Shown here in pieces: positions 28,300-37,132 of a stretch of DNA of 63,165 nucleotides. This DNA is from Microbispora triticiradicis. GTDB lineage: Bacteria; Actinomycetota; Actinomycetes; Streptosporangiales; Streptosporangiaceae. The stretch is taken from assembly GCA_003260025.2 (NCBI GenBank), contig QFZU02000001.1, positions 1 to 63,165 on the forward strand, in the 5' to 3' direction. A program made the translations under genes and the position numbers. Each line of letters begins with the position of its first letter. Position 1 is the stretch's first letter. The notes below the pieces were generated by a model, which was given only the letters and a program-made list of their open reading frames with translations, had not been told where the DNA came from and ran no database searches.

Positions 28300-29126
28300 C
28301 CGTCAAGCGTACCGACCTCCCGGACGAGCAACCGGGCCAGTTCGGCCGTACGGGCCGGGTCGGGCGGGGTCAGCCCCGCGTGCACGAGCGTGATCAGCGT
28401 GTGGCCGGAGCGGGCGACGACCAGGTGCATGCGGTAGGGGTAGCCGCCGGCCCTGCCTGTCAGCCCGCGGGCGGCGGCGTCGGGACCGCCGATGCCCGGC
28501 AGCGGCACCGGCGAGGCCTTCAGGCGGTCGTACGGCGTGCCCGCGTCGGCGGTGGCGCAGCGGATCAGGGCGGCGCGCAGCACGTCGAGGTGTTGTGCCG
28601 CCTCGTTCCCGTCGTAGACGGCGAGCCCGACGCCGGCCAGTTCGCCGAGGTGCGGCCCGTCGTACGTGGCCGCGGTCACGGCTGCGGCGCCACCGAGGCC
28701 GTCACGCGGAGGCCTGCCCGCCGCGGCGTCGAAGAGGGCGCGGCAGGCGCTCGCGCGGGGGCGGAACGGCGCCCGCCAGGGCGCCCGCGCGTGGCTGAAG
28801 AAGCCCTCGGGAAGATCCCGCATCGTCCCCAGCACGCCCCTCAGACGCCCCGTGCTCCGCGCCGCCATGGCGTCCCGCGTGGCCCGCACACCCGTGCCCC
28901 GGGTCGCCGGCGCGCCCGCGCCCCGGGTGGCACGGGCGTCCTGGGTCGCACGGGCGTCCCGGGTCGCGCCTGCGTCCGACGTGGCTCGCGCGCCCGCACC
29001 GTTCGTGGCGAGGGCGCCGGTCGTCCGAGGAGAATCGCCGGTGGCCCGCGAGGTGGTGTATGCCGCGACGCTGGGCCCGGTGGCGAGGGCCAGGAGGCCC
29101 GCGACTGCCGCGTGGACGATCCGCAT
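28296..29126 (-). CDS. Secreted protein with ATRDAR-type repeats, function unknown
   Basis: A 276-residue exported protein. Residues 1-22 (MRIVHAAVAGLLALATGPSV) form a signal peptide. Residues about 34-82 are low-complexity repeats of six or eight residues (ATRDAR, ATQDAR, ATRGAGAP). The C-terminal domain (about 130-276) has two cysteines, ALIRCATADAGTPYDRLKAS and GYPYRMHLVVARSGHTLITL, somewhat like actinobacterial extracytoplasmic sensor domains, but no family was recognised with confidence. GGGGAGG precedes ATG 29126. Translationally coupled to the deaminase-like gene and era. Confidence 0.72.
   Translation of the reverse strand: MRIVHAAVAGLLALATGPSVAAYTTSRATGDSPRTTGALATNGAGARATSDAGATRDARATQDARATRGAGAPATRGTGVRATRDAMAARSTGRLRGVLGTMRDLPEGFFSHARAPWRAPFRPRASACRALFDAAAGRPPRDGLGGAAAVTAATYDGPHLGELAGVGLAVYDGNEAAQHLDVLRAALIRCATADAGTPYDRLKASPVPLPGIGGPDAAARGLTGRAGGYPYRMHLVVARSGHTLITLVHAGLTPPDPARTAELARLLVREVGTLDG
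28882..29025 (-). repeat. In-frame 18/24-bp repeat array in the secreted protein
   Basis: Seven units tile exactly with lengths 24, 24, 18, 18, 18, 24 and 18 (28882-29025). The best copies are GCACGGGCGTCCTGGGTC (28930-28947) and GCACGGGCGTCCCGGGTC (28948-28965). All lengths are multiples of six, keeping the protein in frame. Confidence 0.8.
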
Positions 29127-29211
29127 GTCCGCCTCCCCGCCGCTCGGGCGCGTTGCCGGAGGTTGTCCTTCCCCGGACCGGAAGCGGGTAATCACTTTGC
29201 GTAACCGATAC

Positions 29212-29241
29212 GGGGCTTCCACCTCGGAAGGTGAAAGCCCC
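29212..29241 (-). terminator. Hairpin downstream of the SARP regulator
   Basis: GGGGCTT/AAGCCCC plus CACCT/AGGTG form a 12-bp stem with one mismatch and a CGGA loop, between the SARP gene and the secreted-protein gene. A likely terminator for the former. Confidence 0.55.
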
Positions 29242-29376
29242 GCACCGCTTACGGATCCCCCACGAGAGTTGCCGGTGCGCCGCGAACCCCTCCCGGAGCG
29301 CCGGTCTCCCTATGAGGCGCCCCGAACCCCTTCTGGGCGCCTGGGACAACAATGGCAGGGCGCACTTGCAAGCCGC

Positions 29377-31713
29377 TTAAAGAAGGCTTGCACCCGTCGG
29401 CGGGCTCTGCGTCTCCCGCAGCCGGTCACGGGCCACCGAGGCGTAGTCTCTGGCGGGCCGCGCCCCCTGGCCCCGCCCGAGCCCGCTCTCCCGCCGCGCG
29501 TAGCGGAGGTCGGCCCGCTCGGCGGCGGTCAGGGCGTACCGCGCCGCCCGCACCGGATCACCGCCCAGCGCGTGGTGGTGCGCGAGCGCCGCCGCCTCGT
29601 CCGGGCGCAGCCGTTCGAGCGCCGCCGCCACCCGGGCGTGCGTGCGGGCGCGGCGCAGCCGTGGCATCGCGCCGTACACGGTGTCACGGAGGACCGGGCT
29701 GGCGAAGCGAAGCCCGCCGCCGCCGGGTTCGACCAGCACCCCGGCCAGGAGCGCCGCCTCGGCCGCATCCATCACAGCGTCCTCACCGCCGCCGTGGACG
29801 GCCACAAGCACGTCGAGGTCCACGCCCCCGGCGTGGGTCCCCGGGACCTCGGCGTCGAGCACCGCCGCCTCGCCCAGCACCGTACGCACCCGGGCGGGCA
29901 GGACGGCGAGGCGCGCCGCGAGCACGTCGCGAACTCCGGCGGGAACGGTCGTCAGGGCCGCCGCCTCGCCCTCGGCCGCGATCAGGCGCGCGGTCTCCCG
30001 GAGGAAGAAGGGATTGCCCCCGGTCCGTGCGGCGACCGCGGTCAGGGCCGGGCGGGTGACCGGCACGTTGGCGACGGCGGTCACGAGGCCGGCGGCGGCG
30101 CCGGGCCGCAGGCCGCGCAGGGCGATCCGGAGCGGTTCGCGCCGGGCGAGCGCCGCCATCGTCCCGGCCAGCCGGCCCGCCTCCTCCTGCCTGAAGGTGC
30201 AGACGACGGTGACGGCCGCGCCGGCCGTCTCCGCGACGACCTCCTCGAGGGTGTCCAGCGTCTCGCGGTCGGCCCGGTGCAGATCCTCGACGACGAGCAT
30301 GATCGGCGCCTCGGCGGCCGCGGCGCGCAGGTGGGCCGCGACCGCCCGCCGCCTGTGGAACCCCTCGCCCCGCACGCTCCCGGCCCGCACGCTCCCGGCC
30401 CCGTGATCGCCGAACGGCACGGCCGTCGTGAGCGTACGGAGGATCTCGGTCCAGGCCCAGCCGGGCGGCGCGCCCCGGGTCGCCGGGCAGCGCCCGATCG
30501 CGACCCGCGCGCCCTGCCCCGCCCGGACGGCGGCGGCCTCCTCGACGAGCGCGGTCTTGCCCATGCCCGCCTCGCCGCTGACGAGCGCGACGCCCTCGGA
30601 CCGGTCCAGCAGAAGCGACAGCTCGCTCCGCCGCCCGAAGAGCCGGACGCGGCCCTCCCCGCCTCCGGGCGCCGCCGTGAGAGCCGTCGCGGGGCCCGCT
30701 GTGGAGATTCTTAGGAGAACCGCTCCATCGGCCACCGTGGGGACCGCTCGCGGCGCTGCCGCCGCGGAGGCCGCTCCGGGCGGTTCCGTGGACGTCGCCG
30801 GCGGCACCGCGCCGGGCTCCGCGGGGGTGCCGCGCGGCCCGGTTTCGCGCGTCGCGATGCCGCGGACGGGGATGTCGCCCACGGGTAGGTCGCGTGGGCG
30901 ACGGGGGCGTGCCGCCTGGTCGTCCCAGCCGGCCGTACGAGCCGGGCCGGGCAGGTCCAGCTCGGGGGAATGGGCGAGGATGCCGGCCTCCAGGCGGCGC
31001 AGCGCGGGACCGGGATCGACGCCGAGCTCCGCCACGAGCATGCGGCGGGCCTCGCGGAGCGCGGCGAGCGCGTCGCCCTGCCTGCCCTGCCGGTAGAGCG
31101 CGGTGGCGAGCAGCCGCCAGCCCTCCTCGCGCAGCGGGTGCTCGGCGAGGTGGGCGCGCAGATCCGCGATCACCGAGCCGGGCGTGCCGAGCGTCATCAC
31201 CGCCGACGCCCGCTGCTCCACGGCCGTCGCCCGAAGCTCGTCGAGCCGGGCGATCTCGTTGAGCGCCCAGTCCGCCGACGCGAACTCCAGGTACGCCGGG
31301 CCCTTCCACAGGGCGAGCGCCTCCTCCAGCGCGGCGACCGCTGCGGCGGCATCGCCGTCGAGCAGCCGCCGGCTGCCCTGCCGCACCAGTTCCTCGAACC
31401 GCCAGGCGTCCACGTGCTCGGCGCGCAGGGCGTACCCCGGGGGCACGGTCACCAGGAGCCTGGCGGGCGTGCGGATCGTCCGCCGCGGCTCCAGGGCCCG
31501 GCGCAGGTGGGAGACGTACGTCTGGATGGAACCGGCGGCGCCCGGGGGCGGCTGGTCTCGCCACAGGTCGCTGATCAGCCGCCCGACGGGCACGACCTGG
31601 CCCCGGGCGACCAGAAGGCGCCCGAGCACCGAGCGCTGACGAGGGCCGCCGAACTCGATCGGCCCGTCTTCGCCGATGGCTTGAAGCGCTCCAAGTACGG
31701 AGAAGACCGCCAT
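29377..31713 (-). CDS. SARP-type regulator with AAA ATPase, no TPR region
   Basis: About 778 residues. An N-terminal winged helix (FSVLGALQAIG ... SIQTYVSHLRRALEP) and BTAD (to about 255) are followed by a Pro/Ala-rich linker. An ATPase domain comes next (FGRRSELSLLL, P-loop GEAGMGKT, LVVEDLHRAD Walker B, ARTGGNPFFLRET). Homologous proteins usually continue into several hundred residues of TPR helices; this one stops soon after ADLRYARRES in basic, low-complexity sequence, so it may be truncated by an old frameshift. ATG 31713 was preferred over GTG 31722. It lies between otherwise adjacent core genes, which suggests insertion. Confidence 0.82.
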   Translation of the reverse strand: MAVFSVLGALQAIGEDGPIEFGGPRQRSVLGRLLVARGQVVPVGRLISDLWRDQPPPGAAGSIQTYVSHLRRALEPRRTIRTPARLLVTVPPGYALRAEHVDAWRFEELVRQGSRRLLDGDAAAAVAALEEALALWKGPAYLEFASADWALNEIARLDELRATAVEQRASAVMTLGTPGSVIADLRAHLAEHPLREEGWRLLATALYRQGRQGDALAALREARRMLVAELGVDPGPALRRLEAGILAHSPELDLPGPARTAGWDDQAARPRRPRDLPVGDIPVRGIATRETGPRGTPAEPGAVPPATSTEPPGAASAAAAPRAVPTVADGAVLLRISTAGPATALTAAPGGGEGRVRLFGRRSELSLLLDRSEGVALVSGEAGMGKTALVEEAAAVRAGQGARVAIGRCPATRGAPPGWAWTEILRTLTTAVPFGDHGAGSVRAGSVRGEGFHRRRAVAAHLRAAAAEAPIMLVVEDLHRADRETLDTLEEVVAETAGAAVTVVCTFRQEEAGRLAGTMAALARREPLRIALRGLRPGAAAGLVTAVANVPVTRPALTAVAARTGGNPFFLRETARLIAAEGEAAALTTVPAGVRDVLAARLAVLPARVRTVLGEAAVLDAEVPGTHAGGVDLDVLVAVHGGGEDAVMDAAEAALLAGVLVEPGGGGLRFASPVLRDTVYGAMPRLRRARTHARVAAALERLRPDEAAALAHHHALGGDPVRAARYALTAAERADLRYARRESGLGRGQGARPARDYASVARDRLRETQSPPTGASLL

Positions 31714-31752
31714 GGGGGGCACATTACAAGGCCGGATATGTCCAGACCAGAT

Positions 31753-33048
31753 TCACTCGTGGTCGGCGCTCGCGGCCACGACCTCGTCGCCGGGAGCGGG
31801 CTCCTCACGGCGTACGACGACGGTGCTGATCCGGTTGCGGCGTCCCGCGAGGTTCTCGGCGGTCAGGCGCAGGTTGCCGATCACGGCCTCGGAGCCCGCG
31901 ATCGGCACCCGGCCCAGGGCGTGCGCCAGCAGGCCGCCGACCGTGTCGACGTCCTCGACCTCGATCTCGGTGCCGAACAGCTCGCCCAGCTCGCCCGCCG
32001 GGAGCCGCGCGGTCACCCGGGCGGCGCCGTCGTCGAGCCACTCGATCCGCGGGGTCTCCTGGTCGTACTCGTCGGCGATCTCCCCGACGATCTCCTCGAT
32101 CACGTCCTCGATCGTGACGAGACCGGCGGTGCCGCCGTACTCGTCGATGACGATGGCGAGGTGGATCTGCCGCGCCTGCATCTCGCGCAGCAGCTCGTCG
32201 ATGGGCTTGCTCTCCGGCACGTACGTCGCGGGGCGCATGAGCTCGTCCACCCGGACGCCGTCGTCGCCGGTGTCCTGTATGCGGCGGACGATGTCCTTCA
32301 GGTAGGCGATGCCCACCACGTCGTCCTCGTTCTCCCCGACGACGGGGACGCGGGAGAAGCCGCTGCGCAGCGCCAGCGAGAGCGCCTGGCTCAGCGTCTT
32401 GCCCCGCTCGATGAAGACCATGTCGGTGCGCGGGACCATGACCTCGCGCACCAGCGTGTCGCCCAGCTCGAAGACCGAGTGGATCATCTCGCGCTCGTCG
32501 GGCTCGATGACCCTGCGCTGCTCGGCGAGGTCGACCAGGTCGCGCAGCTCCGCCTCGGAGGTGAACGGCCCCTCCCGGAAGCCCTTGCCGGGGGTGAGCG
32601 CGTTGCCCAGCAGGATCAGCAGCTCGGGCAGCGGTCCGAAGATCTTGGTCAGGCCGTACACGACCGGCGCGCTCGCCAGGGCGACGGGCTCGGCGTGCTG
32701 GCGGCCGAGCGTACGCGGCATGACCCCGACGATCACGTAGCTCACCAGGATCATGGCCACGGCCGCCCCGGCGTACGCCTGGCCGCGGTCGCCGAGCCAG
32801 TCGATGAACAGCAGCGTCGCGATCACCGTGGCGACGAGCTCGCAGCTCAGCCGCAGCAGGAGCACCAGGTTGAGGTAACGCGGGGGATCGGCGACGATCG
32901 TCTGCAACCGCACCGCGCCGCGCCGCGCCTCCTTGACGAACTCCTCGGCCCGTACGCGGGAGATGCGGGTCAGCGCGGTCTCGGCGCTCGCGAGAAGGCC
33001 GCCGACCACGATGAGGACGACGGCCGAGACCAGCCAGCCGTTGTTCAC
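31753..33048 (-). CDS. CNNM/CorC-type hemolysin-family membrane protein with CBS pair
   Basis: A 431-residue membrane protein. The N-terminal DUF21/CNNM domain has about three to four helices ([58 protein letters not shown]). A CBS pair follows ([36 protein letters not shown], then [20 protein letters not shown]), and a CorC_HlyC domain closes the protein. Family members are linked to Mg2+/Co2+ transport. GTG 33048 overlaps the ybeY stop by four bases; this adjacency is conserved in actinobacteria. Confidence 0.93.
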   Translation of the reverse strand: MNNGWLVSAVVLIVVGGLLASAETALTRISRVRAEEFVKEARRGAVRLQTIVADPPRYLNLVLLLRLSCELVATVIATLLFIDWLGDRGQAYAGAAVAMILVSYVIVGVMPRTLGRQHAEPVALASAPVVYGLTKIFGPLPELLILLGNALTPGKGFREGPFTSEAELRDLVDLAEQRRVIEPDEREMIHSVFELGDTLVREVMVPRTDMVFIERGKTLSQALSLALRSGFSRVPVVGENEDDVVGIAYLKDIVRRIQDTGDDGVRVDELMRPATYVPESKPIDELLREMQARQIHLAIVIDEYGGTAGLVTIEDVIEEIVGEIADEYDQETPRIEWLDDGAARVTARLPAGELGELFGTEIEVEDVDTVGGLLAHALGRVPIAGSEAVIGNLRLTAENLAGRRNRISTVVVRREEPAPGDEVVAASADHE

Positions 33049-33515
33049 GGCTTCCGCCGCACCTCCCGCCAGGCACCGAGGAGCTCGTCCTGCAGCCCGA
33101 ACATCTCGGCGTGCTCCTCGGGCTCCGCGTGGTCGTAGCCCAGCAGGTGGAGGATGCCGTGCGTGCACAGCAGCTCCAGCTCGTCCTGGGCGCTGTGCCC
33201 GGCCTCGGCGGCCTGCTTCTCGGCCACCTGCGGGCACAGCACCACGTCGCCCAGCAGCGCGGGGTCGGGGGACGCGTCCTCGTCCCGCCCGGTGTTGGGG
33301 CGCAGCTCGTCCATCGGGAAGGCCAGCACGTCGGTCGGGCCCGGCTCCCCCATCCACTGCTCGTGCAGCTCGGCCATCGCCCCCGCGTCGATCACCAGGA
33401 TCGACAGCTCGGCCAGCGGGTTGATCCCCATCCGGCCCAGGACGTGCCCGGCGAGCTCGACGAGTGCCGTCTCGTCGACCTCGACGCCGGACTCGTTGGC
33501 CACCTCGATGCTCAC
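33045..33515 (-). CDS. ybeY: Endoribonuclease YbeY (rRNA maturation)
   Basis: A 156-residue zinc metalloprotein of 16S rRNA processing and 70S quality control. The zinc motif [11 protein letters not shown] matches HGxLHLxGYDH exactly, and [10 protein letters not shown] is the second family motif. It sits between phoH and the CNNM protein in one operon. Confidence 0.96.
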   Translation of the reverse strand: MSIEVANESGVEVDETALVELAGHVLGRMGINPLAELSILVIDAGAMAELHEQWMGEPGPTDVLAFPMDELRPNTGRDEDASPDPALLGDVVLCPQVAEKQAAEAGHSAQDELELLCTHGILHLLGYDHAEPEEHAEMFGLQDELLGAWREVRRKP

Positions 33516-33543
33516 AGGGTCTCCTCACCCGCCATGGTCGTGC

Positions 33544-34566
33544 TCACCGCCGGTTGTTCCGCGGCCGCTTGTTGATCGCCCGTGGCTCGGAGGCCACCGC
33601 GGCGTCGTATCGGCCGTAGGCGTCGACGATGTCGCTCACCAGCTTGTGCCGGACCACGTCCGCGCTGGTCAACCTGCTGAAATGGATGTCCTCGATGCCT
33701 TCGAGGATCTGCTGGACGACCTTGAGGCCGCTGTCCTGACCGCCGGGCAGGTCGATCTGGGTCACGTCGCCGGTGACCACGATCTTCGAGTTGAACCCGA
33801 GCCGGGTCAGGAACATCTTCATCTGCTCGGGCGAGGTGTTCTGCGCCTCGTCCAGGATGATGAAGGCGTCGTTCAGCGTGCGCCCGCGCATGTAGGCGAG
33901 CGGCGCGACCTCGATCGTCCCGGCCGCCATGAGACGGGGGATCGAGTCGGGGTCCAGCATGTCGTGCAGCGCGTCGTACAACGGCCGCAGGTAGGGGTCG
34001 ATCTTCTCGTAGAGCGTGCCGGGCAGGAACCCGAGCCGCTCCCCCGCCTCGACGGCGGGGCGGGTGAGGATGATCCGGTTGACCCGCTTGTTCTGCAGGG
34101 CCTTCACGGCCTTCGCCATCGCCAGGTACGTCTTGCCGGTGCCGGCGGGGCCGATGCCGAAGACGATGGTGTGACTGTCGATCGCGTCGACGTACCGCTT
34201 CTGGTTGACCGTCTTCGGGCGGATGGTCCGGCCCCGGGAGGACAGGATGTCCAGGGACAGGACCTCGGCCGGGCGGTCGGTGGCCATCCGCAGCATGTGG
34301 ATGCTTCGTTCGACGGCGTCGGGGGACAGCTCGGCACCCGAGCGGATCAGCTCCGTCAGCTCCTCGAAGAGGCGGACGACGACGCCGCTCTCCTCGGGAC
34401 TGCCGGTGATGGTGATCTCGTTGCCCCGTACGTGGATGTCGGCGCTGAATGCGCCCTCGATGACCCGCAGCAGCTCGTCACCCGACCCGAGGAGGCTGAC
34501 CATCGGCTGCCCCTCGGGGATGACTACCTTGGCCTGGGTCTGGCTGATGTGCTGTGACTCGGACAT
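33544..34566 (-). CDS. phoH: PhoH-family ATPase
   Basis: A 340-residue cytoplasmic ATPase. Walker A is GPAGTGKTYLA, ILTRPAVEAGERLGFLPGTL is the PhoH signature, and FIILDEAQNT is Walker B. VVTGDVTQIDLPGG and SGLKVVQQILEGIEDIHFSR close the domain. The N-terminal 100 residues resemble the usual single-strand nucleic-acid-binding part. Its fixed pairing with ybeY suggests a role in RNA metabolism. Confidence 0.94.
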   Translation of the reverse strand: MSESQHISQTQAKVVIPEGQPMVSLLGSGDELLRVIEGAFSADIHVRGNEITITGSPEESGVVVRLFEELTELIRSGAELSPDAVERSIHMLRMATDRPAEVLSLDILSSRGRTIRPKTVNQKRYVDAIDSHTIVFGIGPAGTGKTYLAMAKAVKALQNKRVNRIILTRPAVEAGERLGFLPGTLYEKIDPYLRPLYDALHDMLDPDSIPRLMAAGTIEVAPLAYMRGRTLNDAFIILDEAQNTSPEQMKMFLTRLGFNSKIVVTGDVTQIDLPGGQDSGLKVVQQILEGIEDIHFSRLTSADVVRHKLVSDIVDAYGRYDAAVASEPRAINKRPRNNRR

Positions 34567-34625
34567 GGGCGGCCCTTGCGGCCCTGATCGCCTCCTCGGT
34601 TCCCTCTCATGCTACTAGGGCGTCC

Positions 34626-34970
34626 CTAGCCCGGGGGCCAGGTGAGGCTCCGGCCGCCGAGCACGTGCGCGTGCACGTGGAAGACCGTCTGCCCGGCGCC
34701 GGTCCCGGTGTTGAACACCACTCGGTAGCCCGGCTCGGCCACACCCTCCTGGACGGCCACCGCGTGGCAGGCCGTGAGCAGGTCGTCCGCGAGGCCGTCG
34801 TCGGCCGCGGCCAGGGCGGCGGCGTTCTCGTGATGGGCCTTGGGCACGACGAGGACGTGTGTCGGGGCCTGCGGGTTGACGTCGCGGAAGGCGAGCGCCC
34901 GCCCGGTCTCCAGGACGATGTCCGCCGGGATCTGCCTGGCCACGATCTTGCAGAATAGGCAGTCGGTCAC
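34626..34970 (-). CDS. HIT-family nucleotide phosphohydrolase/transferase
   Basis: A 114-residue HINT-type protein. CLFCKIVARQIPADIV is the N-terminal zinc-finger-like motif, and HVHAHVLGG is the catalytic histidine triad (HxHxHxx). Substrates in this family are AMP-lysine-type or aminoacyl-adenylate conjugates. GTG 34970 follows GGTGAGG. First gene of the HIT-phoH-ybeY-CNNM run. Confidence 0.94.
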   Translation of the reverse strand: MTDCLFCKIVARQIPADIVLETGRALAFRDVNPQAPTHVLVVPKAHHENAAALAAADDGLADDLLTACHAVAVQEGVAEPGYRVVFNTGTGAGQTVFHVHAHVLGGRSLTWPPG

Positions 34971-35091
34971 GCGCCTCACCCTAACGGTCGCCGACGACGA
35001 TTGATGACGGCAATGATCCTCGCGGCTACTGTGGTTGTGCGAGACTTCACCAGACAACCCCCCTAGTGTCGCGCGAGGACACCGCTGGGCC

Positions 35092-35697
35092 ATGCCCTCT
35101 AATGATTCGGAAGAACGTAAACCCCCCGGGGATGACGAGCGTCCTATTGACGTGACCACCGAGACCCTCGTGGCCGACAGGTCGTTGGGGACGGTGCCCG
35201 TCGGGTGGGATGCCGACATGGCCGTGACGGCGCTCTACAGCGCTCACTATCGGTCACTGGTGCGTCTCGCGGTGCTGCTGGTCCGTGACGTGGCCAGCGC
35301 GGAAGAGGTCGTTCAGGACGCCTTCGTCGCTCTCCATGGAGCGTGGCGGCGCCTGAGGGACACCGACAAGGCACTGGCCTACCTTCGCCAATCGGTCGTG
35401 AACCGCTCGCGTTCGGTGCTGCGGCACCGCGCGGTCGTCGAGAAGTACGCCCCGAAGGGCCTGCCGGACGCCCCGAGCGCCGAGAACGGCGCGATCGGCG
35501 AGCTCGAACGCTCGGCCGTCATCGAGGCGCTCCGCGGCCTGCCCACCCGGCAGCGCGAGGCGCTGGTGCTGCGATACTACGGCGACCTGTCGGAGGCCGA
35601 GATCGCGCACGCTATGGGCATCAGCAAGGGCGCGGTGAAGAGTCACACGGCCCGCGGCATGGCCGCACTACGCATGGCACTGGAGCAGTTCTCATGA
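35092..35697 (+). CDS. SigE-family ECF sigma factor
   Basis: About 201 residues. Region 2: ALYSAHYRSLVRLAVLLVRD followed by VASAEEVVQDAFVALHGAWR. Region 4: LRGLPTRQREALVLRYYGDL followed by the helix-turn-helix SEAEIAHAMGISKGAVKSHT. This matches the actinobacterial SigE/SigM-like group encoded next to a membrane protein. ATG 35092 (MPSNDSEERK) is preferred; a TTG at 35035 is possible. ATGA overlap couples it to the downstream membrane gene. Confidence 0.92.
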   Translation: MPSNDSEERKPPGDDERPIDVTTETLVADRSLGTVPVGWDADMAVTALYSAHYRSLVRLAVLLVRDVASAEEVVQDAFVALHGAWRRLRDTDKALAYLRQSVVNRSRSVLRHRAVVEKYAPKGLPDAPSAENGAIGELERSAVIEALRGLPTRQREALVLRYYGDLSEAEIAHAMGISKGAVKSHTARGMAALRMALEQFS

Positions 35698-36368
35698 CCT
35701 TCCCGCCCGACGACGAGTACGGCGAGTCGCTCCGCCGTGCCCTGCGCGCGGAGGCGGACTCGGTCGTGCCGTCTCCCGAAGGACTCGACATCATCCGCCG
35801 GCGCATCGACCAGCGCGGCCTGCGCGGCCTGCGGAACGTGCTGTGGCTGCGGGTGGGCGCCGCGGCCGCCGGAGCCGTCCTCGCGGCGGGCGCGGTCGTG
35901 ATGCTCGTCCCCGGCCTGCGCGAGCAGGTCGCCGACCGCACCGGTATCGCGGATGTGGGTGACACCCGTGAGCAGGAGCCGCAGAGCTCGACCTGGACGC
36001 GGCCGCCCGCCGGCGGGACCGCCTCGCGGCCCGGAGTGGTGATCATCGTCACCACCAGCCCGAGCCCGTCACACGGGCGGACCAGCCCGTCCCCGACGCA
36101 CCGGCCGGGCCCGGCCACCAAGCCGTCGCCGTCTCCGTCCGACCCCTGCGCGTCGCCCCCGGCGCGGGCCGGAGTGGTCGACCCCGACCCGACCCTGCCC
36201 GCGACGTGCCCGCCCACCCGGACGACCCGGCCCACGCCGCCGCCGGCCACGCACACCGCCGCCCCCTCGTCGGCTCCGCCCACGGTGACCGTCACGCCCT
36301 CGGCCACCCCCAGTGCCTCGCCCACGGAGGCGGCCACGCCCTACTCGGCCGAGACCCCCACCCCCTGA
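35694..36368 (+). CDS. Membrane protein coupled to sigma factor (possible anti-sigma)
   Basis: A 224-residue single-pass protein. Residues 1-50 are cytoplasmic (DEYGESLRRALRAEADSVVP). One transmembrane helix follows (VGAAAAGAVLAAGAVVMLVP, about 54-73), then an extracytoplasmic tail of 150 residues very rich in Pro, Thr and Ser (SPSPSDP, TPSATPSASPT) with two cysteines. The four-base overlap with the sigma factor gene and the topology suggest a regulator of that sigma factor. No HxxxCxxC zinc-anti-sigma motif is present, so this is inference from context. Confidence 0.72.
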   Translation: MTFPPDDEYGESLRRALRAEADSVVPSPEGLDIIRRRIDQRGLRGLRNVLWLRVGAAAAGAVLAAGAVVMLVPGLREQVADRTGIADVGDTREQEPQSSTWTRPPAGGTASRPGVVIIVTTSPSPSHGRTSPSPTHRPGPATKPSPSPSDPCASPPARAGVVDPDPTLPATCPPTRTTRPTPPPATHTAAPSSAPPTVTVTPSATPSASPTEAATPYSAETPTP

Positions 36369-36393
36369 CGGCCCCTGCTGACGATCGCGGTCC

Positions 36394-37128
36394 TCACCAG
36401 CGGCCGCAACGGGCCAGCAGGACGGCCGCCGCGGCCACGCCCGCCGTCGAGGTGCGCAGCACGGTGGGGCCGAGCAGGGCCGGTACGGCTCCCGCCGTGC
36501 GGAACCCGGCGATCTCCTCGTCGGTGACGCCGCCCTCCGGGCCGACGATCACCAGGATGTCGCCGGGGACGTCCGGCAGCGTGAGGCGGCTCAGCGGCTC
36601 GGCGGCCTCCTCGTGCAGCACGACCGCGAGCGCCGCCGCCGAGACGAGCGAGCAGACCCGTGCGGTCGCGGCCTGCTCGGTCACCTCCGGCAGGTGGAAG
36701 CGGCGGGCCTGCTTGGCCGCCTCGCGCGCCGTGCTCCGCCAGCGCGCGAGCGACTTGCCGGCCCGGTCGCCCTTCCACTGCGTGACGCAGCGGGCGGCGG
36801 CCCAGGGGACGATCACGTCCACCCCGGCCTCGGTCATCATCTCGACCGCGAGCTCGCCCCGGTCGCCCTTGGGCAGCCCCTGCACGACCACCAGCCTCGG
36901 CCGCGGGGGCGGCACCTCGTAGCGGCGCAGCACCGCGGCGGTCAGCGCGTCCTTGCCGGCCGATGTCACCGTGCACTCGGCCACCCGGCCCGCGCCGTCG
37001 GTGAGGTCGACCCGCTCCCCCGCCCGCAGGCGGCGCACCGACGCGGCGTGCCGCCCCTCGGGCCCGTCGAGGACGATCGTGTCCCCGGTCTCACCGGCCG
37101 CCTCCGACAGGAACACGGGAACGCTCAC
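36394..37128 (-). CDS. rsmE: 16S rRNA m3U1498 methyltransferase RsmE
   Basis: A 244-residue SPOUT methyltransferase. N-terminal PUA-like domain (GPEGRHAASVRRLRAGERVD), then VVVQGLPKGDRGELAVEMMT, IVPWAAARCVTQWKG and the knot GPEGGVTDEEI with LGPTVLRTSTA. Starts four bases after dnaJ in the conserved hrcA-dnaJ-rsmE order. Confidence 0.96.
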   Translation of the reverse strand: MSVPVFLSEAAGETGDTIVLDGPEGRHAASVRRLRAGERVDLTDGAGRVAECTVTSAGKDALTAAVLRRYEVPPPRPRLVVVQGLPKGDRGELAVEMMTEAGVDVIVPWAAARCVTQWKGDRAGKSLARWRSTAREAAKQARRFHLPEVTEQAATARVCSLVSAAALAVVLHEEAAEPLSRLTLPDVPGDILVIVGPEGGVTDEEIAGFRTAGAVPALLGPTVLRTSTAGVAAAAVLLARCGRW

Positions 37129-37132
37129 GACC

